Positions 1 to 10,518 of a DNA stretch of 64,000 bases are shown piece after piece. Position numbers and translations under genes: made by a program. The stretch covers positions 1,751,543 to 1,815,542 of the forward strand of contig NW_003314278.1 in assembly GCF_000143415.4 (NCBI RefSeq), in the 5' to 3' direction. Every line of letters begins with the position of its first letter. The first letter of the stretch is position 1. The notes beneath the pieces were generated by a model. That model had not been told where the DNA came from, made no database searches, and saw nothing but the letters and a program-made list of their open reading frames with translations. This stretch comes from Selaginella moellendorffii (lineage: Eukaryota > Streptophyta > Lycopodiopsida > Selaginellales > Selaginellaceae).

Positions 1-612
1 ACCGCACTTCCTGTTGGAGCGGTGGGAACGACAGACCAGGACGTTTCCGCCGACGACTGCATAAGATACCCGCAGCTTTACCGAGCAGGCCAGAGGCAGC
101 AGTACTTCAACACGAAGCTGGTGTTTCTATCTATCATCCACTCGGTCTACGCATCGCTCGTCATCTTCTTCTTCCCGGTGGCACTCTACTTGGTCTCGGC
201 GTTCCGATCAAACGGGCAGCCAGCCGCGCTCCAGGACTTCGGAGCGGCACTCTTCACCGGACTGGTCCTGGTACCCAATCTCCAGCTCTTCACTTACGTG
301 CACTACTTCACCTGGATCCACCACTTCCTGATCTGGGGCAGCATTCTCGTCTGGTTTCTCTTCCTCATCGTCTACGGCTCGCTATCGCCAGAGCTATCGA
401 CCGGGGCTTTCAGGGAGTTTGTGGAAGTCTTGGCACCGTCCCCGAGCTACTGGCTGCTACAACTCTTGGTGGTGGTGGTGGCGATCTTTCCAGATGTGAT
501 CGTCCGGAGCTTCCAGTGGCTGCTCAGGCCAGCGGACTACCAGATCGTGCTGGGCTTGGCGAAGTTTAAGAGTCAGACTACCACTACCACGCCGGCTCCA
601 ACACCGGCCTAG
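1..612 (+). CDS. P4-type phospholipid-transporting ATPase (flippase), C-terminal part
   Basis: The reading frame is open from base 1, so the 5' part lies outside the window. The visible 203 residues are the C-terminal membrane domain of an aminophospholipid ATPase (plant ALA family), which moves phospholipids from the outer to the inner leaflet. Family signatures seen are LPVGAVGTTDQDVS just before the last helices, the YPQLYRAGQ loop, several hydrophobic segments, and the terminal DYQIV motif that ends the transmembrane domain. A short Thr/Pro-rich tail (about residues 190-203) follows. The catalytic DKTG region is off the window. The isoform cannot be assigned from this end. Confidence 0.88.
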   Translation, partial: TALPVGAVGTTDQDVSADDCIRYPQLYRAGQRQQYFNTKLVFLSIIHSVYASLVIFFFPVALYLVSAFRSNGQPAALQDFGAALFTGLVLVPNLQLFTYVHYFTWIHHFLIWGSILVWFLFLIVYGSLSPELSTGAFREFVEVLAPSPSYWLLQLLVVVVAIFPDVIVRSFQWLLRPADYQIVLGLAKFKSQTTTTTPAPTPA

Positions 613-787
613 AGACGATTTTTGCTTTGCCTGTGATGGATCGATGTTCTTATCGTTTCCTGTGGTCGTGATGTTTTTCCAGGGGAAGTTTTCCTATGGT
701 CTTTAAAAACTCGAGCTTAAAATTTGAATTTGAAAGTTAATTTTAAAAATTGAATTCCCCGCGCTCTCGTTTTAGGGTTCTTGGGAG

Positions 788-1666
788 ATGGAGGTGATCC
801 GGGGGCGGCAGCGCGTGACATTGGGCTGCGCGGTGCTGGATCAGGTCTTGGAAGGAGGATTTCCTTGCGGCGCCATCACGGAGCTCGTTGGGGAGAGCAC
901 TGCCGCCAAGACGCAGCTCGCGCTCCAGCTACTCGTCACGGTACAGTTGCCAGGGTCTCTCGGGGGATCGAATGGCTCGGCGATCTACATCCACACGGAG
1001 GGGTACTTTCCAGGTCGCCGGTTGCGGCAGCTCGCTAGCGCGTTCCAGAGTTCCAGGGGGCTAGGGTTTGATCCCTGCGACAATGTGTTCGTGGAAGCGG
1101 TTGGAACGATCCAAGAGCTGATTGCCCTCTTCGATCGCTTGGAGCAGCTCTTCGAGATGCAGCGGGAGATGCCGGTGAGGCTGCTTGTGATCGACTCCAT
1201 AGCGGCATTGTTTCGCTCGGAATTCGAGAACAACAGAGCGGAGATGGTGGTCCGAGCTGCAACCCTCTTTCAGGTCTCCGCCAAGCTCAAGAGATTGGCT
1301 CACAGGTACGATGTGGCAGTCGTAGTAACGAACCAGGTGATGGATTGCATGGACGGATCCAGCGGCATCCAGATAGGAAATCTTGCGGAGCTTGTATCGT
1401 CTCGGAGAAGGGTGGCTCCAGCGTTGGGTTTAGCGTGGGGGCATTGCATCAACATCAGGATTTTTCTATCAAGGAGCCAGGAATTCCTGGAAGCTACAGC
1501 CAAGCGTCCAAAGCTGGACCACCAAGATGTGGCCGAAGTTTCGAAGAGTACAAAGAGGGAGTTACACGTTTTGTTCGCTCCACACTTACCTTACAGGTCG
1601 TGCGAGTTTGTCGTCAATCAAAGTGGCATTCACGGAGTACTCGACGATGACAGAGAAAATGCGTGA
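788..1666 (+). CDS. XRCC3: RAD51 paralogue XRCC3, intronless
   Basis: This 292-residue RecA-fold protein is of the XRCC3 type, a RAD51 paralogue acting in homologous-recombination repair and Holliday-junction processing. It has the TLGCAVLDQVLEGGFPCG lead-in, Walker A at residues 35-43 (GESTAAKTQ), Walker B LLVIDSI near residue 142, and the later TNQVMD and WGHCINIRIFLSR segments. An N-terminal helix-hairpin-helix domain is absent, as in other short plant XRCC3 proteins. Two points are odd: there is no intron in the whole frame, and the usual invariant glycine before the Walker A lysine is alanine. The start is the first ATG of the frame. The stop lies 63 bp from the convergent UGT gene. Confidence 0.88.
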   Translation: MEVIRGRQRVTLGCAVLDQVLEGGFPCGAITELVGESTAAKTQLALQLLVTVQLPGSLGGSNGSAIYIHTEGYFPGRRLRQLASAFQSSRGLGFDPCDNVFVEAVGTIQELIALFDRLEQLFEMQREMPVRLLVIDSIAALFRSEFENNRAEMVVRAATLFQVSAKLKRLAHRYDVAVVVTNQVMDCMDGSSGIQIGNLAELVSSRRRVAPALGLAWGHCINIRIFLSRSQEFLEATAKRPKLDHQDVAEVSKSTKRELHVLFAPHLPYRSCEFVVNQSGIHGVLDDDRENA

Positions 1667-1729
1667 TTCTTTATCTTTCTTGCGACGACACGGGTAAGCA
1701 CTTCCAGTTAAACGCTTTCTATGTTCATC

Positions 1730-3135
1730 CTAACTTTGCAGTTTTACAGTGCTTGTTTTTTGCATGGCTGCTACGAAGGCTTGCAGATTCTTCGTACTTG
1801 AGCCTTCTCGTTTTAGAGCTTCCACGCATGCGGTGCTCAGCACCTCGACCTTTTTCCTCGGGACACTTTCGGCCAGCATAATCTTGCGTATCATTTCTTC
1901 TATATCTTTTGCAGTAGGCCCAATACTGGTGTTATACGCATGGTACCCGACTTGCCACCGATCCACTGCGAATAAGCAATTTAACTTCTGCTCTGCAAAA
2001 CATGGCCATCCTAGAACTGGAACACCTGAAACTATAGCTTCCATCAGCGAGTTCCATCCACAGTGCGTCAGAAATGCAGCGATGGAGCTATGCTGCAAAA
2101 CCTTCATCTGAGGAGCCCAGGTAACAAACATGCCCCGCTTGTTATGCTTGAACCTCTGCTGAAGAAACTCACTGTTTTCCTCTATCAGGTCCAAGCGAGC
2201 AACCCACAGGAATGCGTACTCACTTTGTTCCAAACCGTCGGCAAGCTCCTGAGTGTCGTTCAAAGAGAGAGTTGCCAGACTTCCAAAGGATATGTAGAGA
2301 ACGGACTGAGGTGGCTGCTGGTCGAGCCAATTCATGCAGCCGAGTTCTTGCTCCCACACAGAGCGACTATACTCTTTTGAAGGTATGAATGGCCCAGCAG
2401 CCACAATGCTTGTAAACTTCTTATGAAGCTGATCAAATTGTTCCTTTTCAAGGTCGTCAAAGGAATTTACTAGTGCCCACGCGTCACTGTTGTCGATGGA
2501 CATTCGGTGCCTGATATGGTCTTCATGGCCATCTAAGAACCTAGAAGGAAGGTAGTGTGCAGGAATCGGAGGGAGCCCGGGGATACCGTCTAAAGTTCCT
2601 CCTGAAAAGGTGAGAAAATATTATTCTGTTTTTTAGATTTCGCCTGCTAGTCATGCTTACCATCTTCCAGATTCTCTCGAAGGAAAGGAATGTAGCAGGA
2701 TATCAACGCGAATGTTGCAGAAGACGTCCAGAAGCATGCTCGGCTGAACCCAAACTTTTGAGCAACATCTCGCGTCCAGTAGAAAAAGGCATCCGATATA
2801 ATGCAAGTGATAGTCGGAGCTGACAGATCTCCCATAAGCTGCTCAACTATCTTCTCAACTTCGTCTCTCATCGACGTTGCGGCAGTGTCAAGAAACAGCT
2901 CCAGGTGGCTCAGCAACTTGGCTTGAGGTAGGCAGTCATCTGGGACACTTACAAATCTCAAGCTATCAGCTTCGCAGTTGGACTTCAGGATCTTATCGTG
3001 GTTGCTTCTCGTGTTGACGAAAGTAACGAGGACTCCCATGGAAGCAAGACGGTCGCTGAGGTGCAGCATCGGATTAATGTGGCCCTGTGCCGGGAATGGG
3101 ACTACCAAAACATGAACATTCGAGACGGAAGCCAT
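1730..3135 (-). CDS. Family 1 UDP-glycosyltransferase (UGT), two exons
   Basis: Exons on the minus strand are 3135-2661 and 2601-1730, joined in phase 1 across a 59-bp intron (GT..AG), giving 448 residues. The enzyme transfers sugar from UDP-sugar to small molecules in the cytosol. The N-terminal FPAQGHINPM supplies the catalytic histidine (residue 19). The PSPG donor-binding box spans about residues 320-363, starting at WAPQ, with HCGWNS in the middle and ending AEQ; the final Gln favours UDP-glucose. A longer frame starts upstream at 3192, but the Met at 3135 directly before the first beta strand is the better start. It is divergent from the PPR gene at 3191, with only 55 bp between the two starts. 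The acceptor substrate cannot be predicted. Confidence 0.9.
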
Positions 3136-3190
3136 CGAGCAGAAACTTGGAGGTAAGCCTAAGTTTGAACTTTTATTTTTAGCTAAGGAC

Positions 3191-4681
3191 ATGCAGCGCA
3201 GATTTTACGTGGAGCTGATAGATAAATGTGGGAACTTGGCCGTGGCCGCCGACATTCACGAGCAAATCCAGCGCGCCCTTGTGGACAAAGAAGACGTCTT
3301 CTTCCATAACAAACTGGTTCACATGTATGGCAAGCTTGGAAGCGTGGGACACGCCCGACAGGTCTTCGACGCAATCAGAACGAAGAATCTCTTTTCTTGG
3401 ATCGTCATGCTGACAGTCTACTCCCAGAACGGGTTCGTCGAGCACGCCAAAGCCATCTTCGACCAGATGCCGTTCGTCACCGTGGTTGCTTGGAACGCGC
3501 TGCTAGCGGCTTATGCCACAAACGGGTATCTCCGAGAGGCCAGGGAACTCTTTTCAACGATGCCAGAGCTCAGTATGGTTTCGTCAACGTGCATGCTGGG
3601 AGTTTTCTCCGAGATTCAGGACTTTTCCAGGTGCTGGGAAGTAATTCATGAGATGGAAGAGCGAGATATAGTCTCCTGGAATTCACTGCTATCGGCTTAC
3701 GTCCGGAATGGGCTTTTGAAAGAGGCGAAGCAGGTATTCTCTTCAATGCCGGAGTGGGATTTAGTCTCATTCAACACTATGCTAGCCTCGAGCCTGGAAG
3801 ACAGCAGCAGCAGTGGTTTGTCGGAGACACTAGAAGTCTTCACTACGATGCCCGAGCAGGATATAATCTCCTGGACAACTGTTCTTTCAGCTTATGCCCG
3901 TGAAGGTCGTCTCGAGGAGTCGAAAGCACACTTTGACAGGATGCCGCTTTGGAATCTCCCGTCCTCCAATGCAATGCTGGCCCTCTACTGCAACTGTGGC
4001 AAGTTTGACGACGCAGTGGGATTTTTCGCGTGTATGCCCGAGAAGGACTTGCTCTCATGGACGTCGATGCTCCTGGCATATGCTCGGAACGGGCATCTCG
4101 GGCGTGCGAGAGATTTCTTCTACAGCATGCCAGGCCGGGACGTGATCTCCCGGAACGCAATGCTGACGGCCTACATTCGCAATGGCGATATCAAGTCAGC
4201 CAAGAGGTTCTTTGACGCTCTTCCGGAAACGACCCCATCGTCGTGGAACTCCATGCTCGCCGCTTCCAACGCCAGCAGCGTTTTGCAGCTCGCCGGCGAG
4301 ATCAGCCTCGCTCATGCTCCCGACGCAGAGAGCTTCGTCTCCATCCTCATCGCCGTGACGCACTTGGGCAAAGTTGACGAAGGCCGGCGCTACTTCATCT
4401 CCATGACGCTCGACTTTGGGATCCAACCGACGAAGCAACACTACCTCTGCATGGTCGACCTCCTGAGCCGAGCCGGGCATATCGAAAAGGCCCAAGATCT
4501 CGTCGCCAACATGCCTTTTTCGCATGGGACTTTGAAATGGAGATGCTTTCTCACGGCATCCAGGAGCACCTCTCCACGCATGCTCGCAGCTGCTAGAAGC
4601 ATTCTTGAAACCGGAAAAGGTGGTGGAGCTGAGACATACGTGCTACTAGCAAATGCCGCGACGGTACCAAAGGCAAGGTAA
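3191..4681 (+). CDS. Pentatricopeptide repeat (PPR) protein, intronless, about 10 repeats
   Basis: The 496-residue intronless protein consists of a leading half-repeat (residues 1-40) and about ten repeats of about 31 residues, each with a signature like FDQMP..VVAWNALLAAY, followed by an E-like region (FVSILIAVTHLGKVDEGRRYF, then HYLCMVDLLSRAG). Such proteins bind organelle RNA one base per repeat and guide editing or processing. No DYW deaminase domain follows, and the protein stops soon after the VLLANAA segment, so it would need a partner for deamination. No strong organelle transit peptide precedes the repeats, so the true start might lie upstream. It is convergent with the B3 gene, with 46 bp between stops. 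Confidence 0.85.
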   Translation: MQRRFYVELIDKCGNLAVAADIHEQIQRALVDKEDVFFHNKLVHMYGKLGSVGHARQVFDAIRTKNLFSWIVMLTVYSQNGFVEHAKAIFDQMPFVTVVAWNALLAAYATNGYLREARELFSTMPELSMVSSTCMLGVFSEIQDFSRCWEVIHEMEERDIVSWNSLLSAYVRNGLLKEAKQVFSSMPEWDLVSFNTMLASSLEDSSSSGLSETLEVFTTMPEQDIISWTTVLSAYAREGRLEESKAHFDRMPLWNLPSSNAMLALYCNCGKFDDAVGFFACMPEKDLLSWTSMLLAYARNGHLGRARDFFYSMPGRDVISRNAMLTAYIRNGDIKSAKRFFDALPETTPSSWNSMLAASNASSVLQLAGEISLAHAPDAESFVSILIAVTHLGKVDEGRRYFISMTLDFGIQPTKQHYLCMVDLLSRAGHIEKAQDLVANMPFSHGTLKWRCFLTASRSTSPRMLAAARSILETGKGGGAETYVLLANAATVPKAR

Positions 4682-4727
4682 CGTTTTGTGTGAATTGTTC
4701 GCTTGATACAAAGTTTTCTAACTGGAG

Positions 4728-5504
4728 CTATGCCTTATGGTTCTTTTTCCGGAATGTCAGATAGTATTTGTTAGTGTACGAATCGCGGAAGAACGAGACC
4801 TCGTCCCCGTGACGCAGCCCATTATGATTGACGTAGCTGATCCATCCGGTGGTGAAGACATTGCCTTGGCTGCTACACCAGTGCGTGTACTTAAACTTCC
4901 AAGTTCTTCCACTCTCGTCCTCGAACGCAAGTATTACAAACCGGTTGCCATCCTCACCGCTGCTACTTCCTCTCGTCCTTGCCGCGGAAGGGGAGGCGGA
5001 GGGCTCTCCATTCCCGGCCATGACAAGCGGGAAGCAGCGCTCGGCGTCCTTCTTGGAGACGAGCAGCCGGTTGAGCTTGCTGGTGTCGCTCCTTGTGAGA
5101 ACTTTGGTGAAGAGGTGCTCCCTGGTGCTCCTTGGATCCGGCCGCTGATCGCTGCTGGAGGAGCCGAGACACCCCCGCTTTGGAAGATTATCAAAGTCGT
5201 GGGGATCAGCTGGCGAGCGAGACCTTTTGCGTGTTGCTTTTGGAGGCGGTGGTGGCGGGGCTTCTTCTCCGACTCCCAGGCTCAGCCACCTCGAGCAATC
5301 CAGCTCTGCTTCGCTCGTCAAGTATTTGCTGCTTGGAAGCGAGAAGGCTGGCACCATTTCCATCCATTTGAGCAAATCTTTGGTCTGGAACTCCACTGCT
5401 GGCACTGGTAGTAGATTTGATGGCTGCTCGCCCTCTTGTTTATCTTCGTCTTTGTAATCCTGCTGCTGCAGCCACTGCTCTTCCAAATGTTCTTCACTCG
5501 CCAT
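4728..5504 (-). CDS. B3-domain transcription factor (RAV/NGATHA-like)
   Basis: The 258-residue single-exon protein has an acidic Gln/Glu-rich N-terminus and a linker rich in Pro, Ser and Arg, then a C-terminal B3 DNA-binding domain from about residue 128 to the end. The domain begins HLFTKVLTRSDTSKLNRLLV and contains WKFKYTHWCSSQGNVFTTGW and GDEVSFFRD, which match the LAV/RAV group rather than ARF. A probable nuclear signal (RKRSR) lies near residue 92. No AP2 domain is present, so it is closer to NGATHA or single-B3 RAV-like proteins. The ATG at 5504 is preferred; the in-frame codons just upstream have no ATG. Direct targets are unknown. Confidence 0.85.
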   Translation of the reverse strand: MASEEHLEEQWLQQQDYKDEDKQEGEQPSNLLPVPAVEFQTKDLLKWMEMVPAFSLPSSKYLTSEAELDCSRWLSLGVGEEAPPPPPPKATRKRSRSPADPHDFDNLPKRGCLGSSSSDQRPDPRSTREHLFTKVLTRSDTSKLNRLLVSKKDAERCFPLVMAGNGEPSASPSAARTRGSSSGEDGNRFVILAFEDESGRTWKFKYTHWCSSQGNVFTTGWISYVNHNGLRHGDEVSFFRDSYTNKYYLTFRKKNHKA

Positions 5505-5731
5505 CCTCAAGATATAACACTGAAACTACTTTGGAATCTCATATCGAGAGTTTCCAAACAAGTTTGATCAAGCATATTACTTGCAGTATGTTCCTGTTAT
5601 CTCCATTTTATCTCTCGAGGCTCTATTTCTAATGGTCAGCCGCTTATGGCTCTTCTTTCTGAGCGGGAATGGGAGGGAATATGCTTCAAATTTTCAACAC
5701 GAAAGAATGCGGGTTTTACAGGATTTCATTT

Positions 5732-6686
5732 TCATTCTAGTAGCTTGTTGTAAGTTAGAACGCTCACAGCGGCGACCAGATGCCACGCGGCGTGGAGATA
5801 CGGAGTCCGTGGATAGAGACCATCTGCGAGGAACAATGTGGCTCCGGCGAGCGAGGAAATGGTGTGGAGATTGTGAGCTGGCTTGAGAAGAGGCTGTGTT
5901 TGCACGCGCCTTGCGAAAGTGGCCTAGTCGAAAAAATCAGAATCGATCGATAAGTCGAGCTAGAAAACTTCGCACCTCGGTAAGTCCAGTGTGAAGAATG
6001 GTCACGAGGAATGGTTGAAACGGGGCGAGAGCTGCAGAGCAGACGAACAATCCTTTCCAGTTCTCGGATTGTAGAAGAGCTCTTGATAGACACTGAGAGA
6101 TCCAAAAAACCTTGCCATGAGCAAAGATTGAGGAAAAGTTTACCAGAGCTGAGGTTGCGATCATGGTGTAGTCTCCGCGCCTTAGAAGTTGTCGAGATTT
6201 TCCTCTCGATGCGTGGTACAAGCTCGAGGCAACTCCAACACCGATCAAGGAATCGGCATAGAACTTGCTCACAGTCTTCTTTCTGCGAGCAAAGTGTTAT
6301 GCTCTCAATACAATGGATGGAATTCATAGCTAACCTTGGCGCTTGCAATCCAACAAAGATGAAGGGTAACGAAGTCACGACGTTAGCAATTGTCTCGAGA
6401 AAGCAGTGATCATCTGCGTTAGTGGAGAAATCCAAGTTCTCGATCACGAAGGCTATTTCTAAAACTGACCGCGCTTATGTTTCGAAAGAGGACGTAACCA
6501 GCAAAGCCACACGCGCCTCACAGGCTGTGCTCGCGATTTCAGGCGCTCCATCGTCCTGTTCTTACACCCATTTCCATAAACCAGGGAAAGCTCTAGATGT
6601 TTCGATCCATTCACATACCATTCCTCGTCCTCGCTTGAAGCAACAGAGTGCTCGAGGCGAACACCACGGAGCCCTTCAAACACCAT
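5732..6686 (-). CDS. CREST-superfamily-like multi-pass membrane protein, five exons
   Basis: Five minus-strand exons join in phase: 6686-6566, 6464-6335, 6282-6144, 6110-5976 and 5923-5732, giving 238 residues with introns of 33-101 bp. Hydrophobic segments alternate along the chain. The residue pattern SxxxH (SLYHAS), then Asp (RRGDYTMIA), then HxxxH (HAAWH) near the C-terminus is the metal-site layout of the CREST hydrolases (alkaline ceramidase, PAQR, Per1). This suggests a membrane-embedded metal hydrolase. The substrate is not known, and it is not an obvious orthologue of plant alkaline ceramidase. Exon 1 is the least certain: the splice phase fits, but the N-terminal sequence is not family-typical to me. 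Confidence 0.62.
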
Positions 6687-6863
6687 TCTCAGAGAAGAGA
6701 GGAGTGAAAACGATCACTCCACTATGACACCGTGAAAAAAAATGCAAACGTACCAAAGTGGAGCTCGCAGAAGCATATCCAAAGATCCGACTCCATGAAA
6801 CGAATATTCAACCGCTGGAGATACGGATCTTCCACTATTCGTTGACTAATTGGTCTAGACCGG

Positions 6864-9053
6864 TCAAAGTACTAGTCTCGCCAGGGAAATGTAATGGCCG
6901 CTGTGGGTAGAGTCGATCTCTAGCAGCCCACGAGCCGCTCGCTCCCCCCTTGTCCAATCCCTGTGCCAGTTACAAGCGCTTAGAATCGAAGTAGTGGTCA
7001 CTGGATTCACTGGAAATGGCATTGAAGCCAGGAGCTCCTCGGCCTCCTCCAAATGCCCAGCCCTCGCAAGAGCGTCCACCATCGCGCTGTAGTGCTCCCT
7101 CGATGGCCTCACGCCATGATCCGCCGCCATGGATTGGAATACCCGTGCCGCCTCCTCGATCATCCCCGCGCCGCCACACAGTGCCAATGCGCTTGTGAAG
7201 GCGATCTCGTTGGGGGCAATTCCTTCTTGCCCCAGTCGACGCCACAAGGTGATGCCCTCTTCAGCACGACCGTTTTGGGCATATCCACCCAGCATCGCCG
7301 CCCAAGAGAGCAGACACTTATGAGGAATGCCGTCAAAAGTTTCCTTTGCTCGCAGCAAATGCCCGGTTTGGGCATATGCAGTCACCATGGCGTTCCACGG
7401 CATAGAATCTCTCATGGGCATCTTCTGGAAGACCAACAGGGCCTCATTAATTTTCTTATTGGCCAATGCTAACGCAGCTATCATGACTGTCCAGCAGACG
7501 TTACTCCGGTGTGGTAGCCGGTCAAAAAGTGCCTTGGTCTCGTCAATGTGCCTGTTTTGAGCATATCCCGCCAGCATTGTGGCCGCTGAGAAGGCATCTT
7601 GCTGTGGCATCCTTTCAAACACGGTTTGGGATTCCTGGACTTGACCGGCCTGGAAATACGCTTGCAACAGTGCAGTCCACGACGTGATGTCTCTGGTCAA
7701 GGCCTGCCCGTAAAACACCTCTTTGAACGCTTCCAAGTCATTGTACTGGAGAAAACCATTCAACATCGTATTCCACATTACCCTGTCGTGCATTGGCGCT
7801 TTGTCAAACAGCAGCTTCCCAGGATCTATATGCCCTCTTTGGGCATACGCTGATAACATAGACGTCCAGGCGGCAACACTCCTTCCCTCCATTTTGAAGA
7901 ACACTCCTTCTGCCTCCTCTGAATTTCCACAGTTAACGTAGCCTTGCAAGAGAGAGTGCCAAGTTGACGGATGCCACTGTGGCATTTTTCTGACTGTAGA
8001 TTCAAGCTCAGCAAGGTACCCATTACGGGCATATCCTGCGGCCATGGATACCCAAGCTAATGTGTCTCTCTCCGGCAGTATCTCAAACCATCTTCTTGCT
8101 TCGTGAAGGCGTCCATCCTGCACGCACGCTACTGCTATTAAACTTACTACGCTGGAGCTCCAACAAGGTGACAGCTCAAGCGAAGATTTTGCATCATCCA
8201 GGCGAGAGTTCGAGCAGAATGCCCCGATCAACCCTGCCCAAGTTACCAGTGATCGATCACCCGGCATCGTGTCAAAAAGATGCTTTGCTTGGCCCAAATC
8301 CTCTCCTTTCTGCCCCACTGCAGCAATCATGGTGTTCCATGCAACAGAGTTGCGCTGCGGCATCTGAGAGAACACTTCCCGTGCGTGATCTATGCTTCCA
8401 AAGTCGCACACTGCTGCCAAGAGCGCGTTCCAGGAGACGCAGCTCCATTCCGGCATCAAACAGAAAATCGCCGTTGCTTCCTCCAGATGCCCTGCTTGGG
8501 CATATGCATGTAAGATAGAGTTCCAAGAAACTACGTCGTGTTCTGGGCTCTGAGAGAAGAATGTCAATGCCTCATCAACCGCTCCGCCCTTGACCACCCC
8601 TGCCAGAATCGAGTTGAACGTCACAACATCTACCATAGGCATCCTCTGGAAGATGATATGCGCTTCTTCGATATGCCCTGCTTGCGTATACGCTCCAACC
8701 ATGGTGTTGCAGACCACGACATTGAGCGTGGGCATCGAATCGAAAACGGCCTTTGCCTCTGCAGTGGATCCAATCTGCGCAAACCCGAGGAGCAAAATAC
8801 TGCATGAAACGAAGTCCCTGTCAGCCATAGAAGCAAAGACCGCCGACGCCGCTTCCAGATCCCCGCATTTGGCATAAAGCTGGAGGATGATCTTGGCGAG
8901 GTATTTGCTGCCACCGAAGTTCTCTCGCAAGATCTGGGCATGGAGACGCCGCCCTTGGAGCAGATCCCTGGACCTGATGCACTCATAGAGGAGGCGAGCC
9001 AATTCCGCAATCCCAGGGCTTCGAGCACAGAATATACTCGACTGTTTCAGCAT
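6864..9053 (-). CDS. Large PPR protein, intronless, about 17 S-type repeats
   Basis: The 729-residue intronless protein opens with a short leader and the conserved first segment LLYECIRSRDLLQGRRLHAQI. It continues with about 17 repeats, mostly 31 residues, and ends in an E-type region (ITLWRRLGQEGIAPNEIAFTS then HYSAMVDALARAGHLEEAEELLASMPF). The pattern repeats as VFxxMPxRDxVSWNxMLxAYAQxGH. The expected role is sequence-specific RNA binding in plastid or mitochondrion. No DYW domain is present. The ATG at 9053 opens the frame, and the preceding leader includes Cys, Ser and Arg that could form a short transit peptide. Confidence 0.88.
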   Translation of the reverse strand: MLKQSSIFCARSPGIAELARLLYECIRSRDLLQGRRLHAQILRENFGGSKYLAKIILQLYAKCGDLEAASAVFASMADRDFVSCSILLLGFAQIGSTAEAKAVFDSMPTLNVVVCNTMVGAYTQAGHIEEAHIIFQRMPMVDVVTFNSILAGVVKGGAVDEALTFFSQSPEHDVVSWNSILHAYAQAGHLEEATAIFCLMPEWSCVSWNALLAAVCDFGSIDHAREVFSQMPQRNSVAWNTMIAAVGQKGEDLGQAKHLFDTMPGDRSLVTWAGLIGAFCSNSRLDDAKSSLELSPCWSSSVVSLIAVACVQDGRLHEARRWFEILPERDTLAWVSMAAGYARNGYLAELESTVRKMPQWHPSTWHSLLQGYVNCGNSEEAEGVFFKMEGRSVAAWTSMLSAYAQRGHIDPGKLLFDKAPMHDRVMWNTMLNGFLQYNDLEAFKEVFYGQALTRDITSWTALLQAYFQAGQVQESQTVFERMPQQDAFSAATMLAGYAQNRHIDETKALFDRLPHRSNVCWTVMIAALALANKKINEALLVFQKMPMRDSMPWNAMVTAYAQTGHLLRAKETFDGIPHKCLLSWAAMLGGYAQNGRAEEGITLWRRLGQEGIAPNEIAFTSALALCGGAGMIEEAARVFQSMAADHGVRPSREHYSAMVDALARAGHLEEAEELLASMPFPVNPVTTTSILSACNWHRDWTRGERAARGLLEIDSTHSGHYISLARLVL

Positions 9054-10518
9054 ATGCTCTCAAGCGGGCTTGCTTGGGAATCTGATGTACACGTGGGACT
9101 TGTTTGCTTGTGCGTGGCTTCAATTTGTAAACTATGGATTCTCATCTGCATGCGCAGCGACATTCTTAGCATACGCGCGTATGGTTAAGAGTGTCAATTA
9201 CTTACTCGACAATACTTAACGGTAGACCCTAAGTAAAAAATTAGCTTGTCTTTGCTGTGTCGATCCCGCCAAAGAGATTCGTCACCCGCGTTTATTAACG
9301 CGGGGCATTACATAGTATGTATCCCTGTTTTTGTTTGACAAGCGTCGGCTGGCTAGGTGACATATGAACAGAAAAAGAAAAAGAGAAGAAAAACAAAGAA
9401 AACGTATTTTCACATATGGAATCAGTATACTATACAGTATGATTATTTTCGAAAAAGCGTTGCAGCATTTGGACTGCGATATCTGAACCAACCAACCAAT
9501 GTAACTTTGGAGCAGACTGCCGGTAAAATTCGCGTGCCCGTGGCTTGCCCTAAGAAAAAAAAGGCTGGTCTGGCCAACCACAGGAGCATCTTCCAAATCG
9601 TACCAGGTCTCAATTCAATTCAGCTGCTGCTGAAAGGACTGCCCAGGACTTTACTGTCACGATCGCAAGAGAAAGAAAAGATTGAAAATAAAACAACGCA
9701 GTATTATTATTTCTATTTAATATTATTCTAAATATTATTCTGTTTATCTCTTTATCTCAAATTCCAGAAAAAAAATAAAAAAAGATTCAATCAGGAAAAA
9801 TCTATGCATCCTAGAGGCGAGAAGAGAAAAAAGAGCATATCTTTACTCTAGCTCTAGGATTGGCATCGCAGAAAATCAGATACAATGACGACCATCTCGC
9901 TCTGCTCTGCTCTCTCTCTCTCGCAATCGGCGACCGCGACCCCGAGAGAGGCCTGGAATCCAGAAACTTAAAACACGCTCACGGAACGAGAGGACAAGAT
10001 CAAGCAGCAGTGGGGCGAGGATCTGGGTGGTCACGACCCGAAACAAACAAGATTGCTTGCGATGAATTGGATTCACGAGAAACGGGATGGGGGGTTGGGA
10101 TTTGTTCGCTCGCTCCATCCAAATGCCACCAAGCGGCACCTAGAAAACGACTGACTCTGCAAAGAACCGACCAAACAACCAACGCAATGAAAATGAGAAA
10201 AACAAGATGCCCATTTGAGGCAACATGTTCTCTAAACGCAAACGCTTACCAAACAAACCACAAATTTGTTGATCTGGTATGAGCGTAAAACAAAACTGGT
10301 AGCTAGCTACGTAAGGTAACCAGAGCCTCCGTTTGCAGTCTCCCTATAGCTATAGGCTAAAAGTATGGATGAAAAACGAGGAACGCGAGGAGAAAGAGCG
10401 AAGACAAACTTCCGGGAGGGAGATGAGATCTTCTCCTCTTTGTTCTTGGGCCGGGAGGGAACAATCTCTGATCGGGGGTGTTAAGTTGAGCTCCAATTCC
10501 CCCCTTCTTCGCTCCTTG
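9054..10518. other. Intergenic, no gene seen
   Basis: AT-rich sequence with A-tracts (9360-9420, 9550-9560, 9765-9785) and no reading frame of coding character. It lies between the PPR start at 9053 and the stop of the DUF506 gene at 10519. The part nearest 10500 is probably the 3' untranslated region of the DUF506 gene. Confidence 0.6.

Noticed and set aside
3156-3190. Possible 35-bp intron in the PPR 5' leader (GTAAGC ... TTTTTAG)
   Set aside because: Shorter than any intron well supported in this window except one of 33 bp, and it changes no coding sequence. It may be chance.
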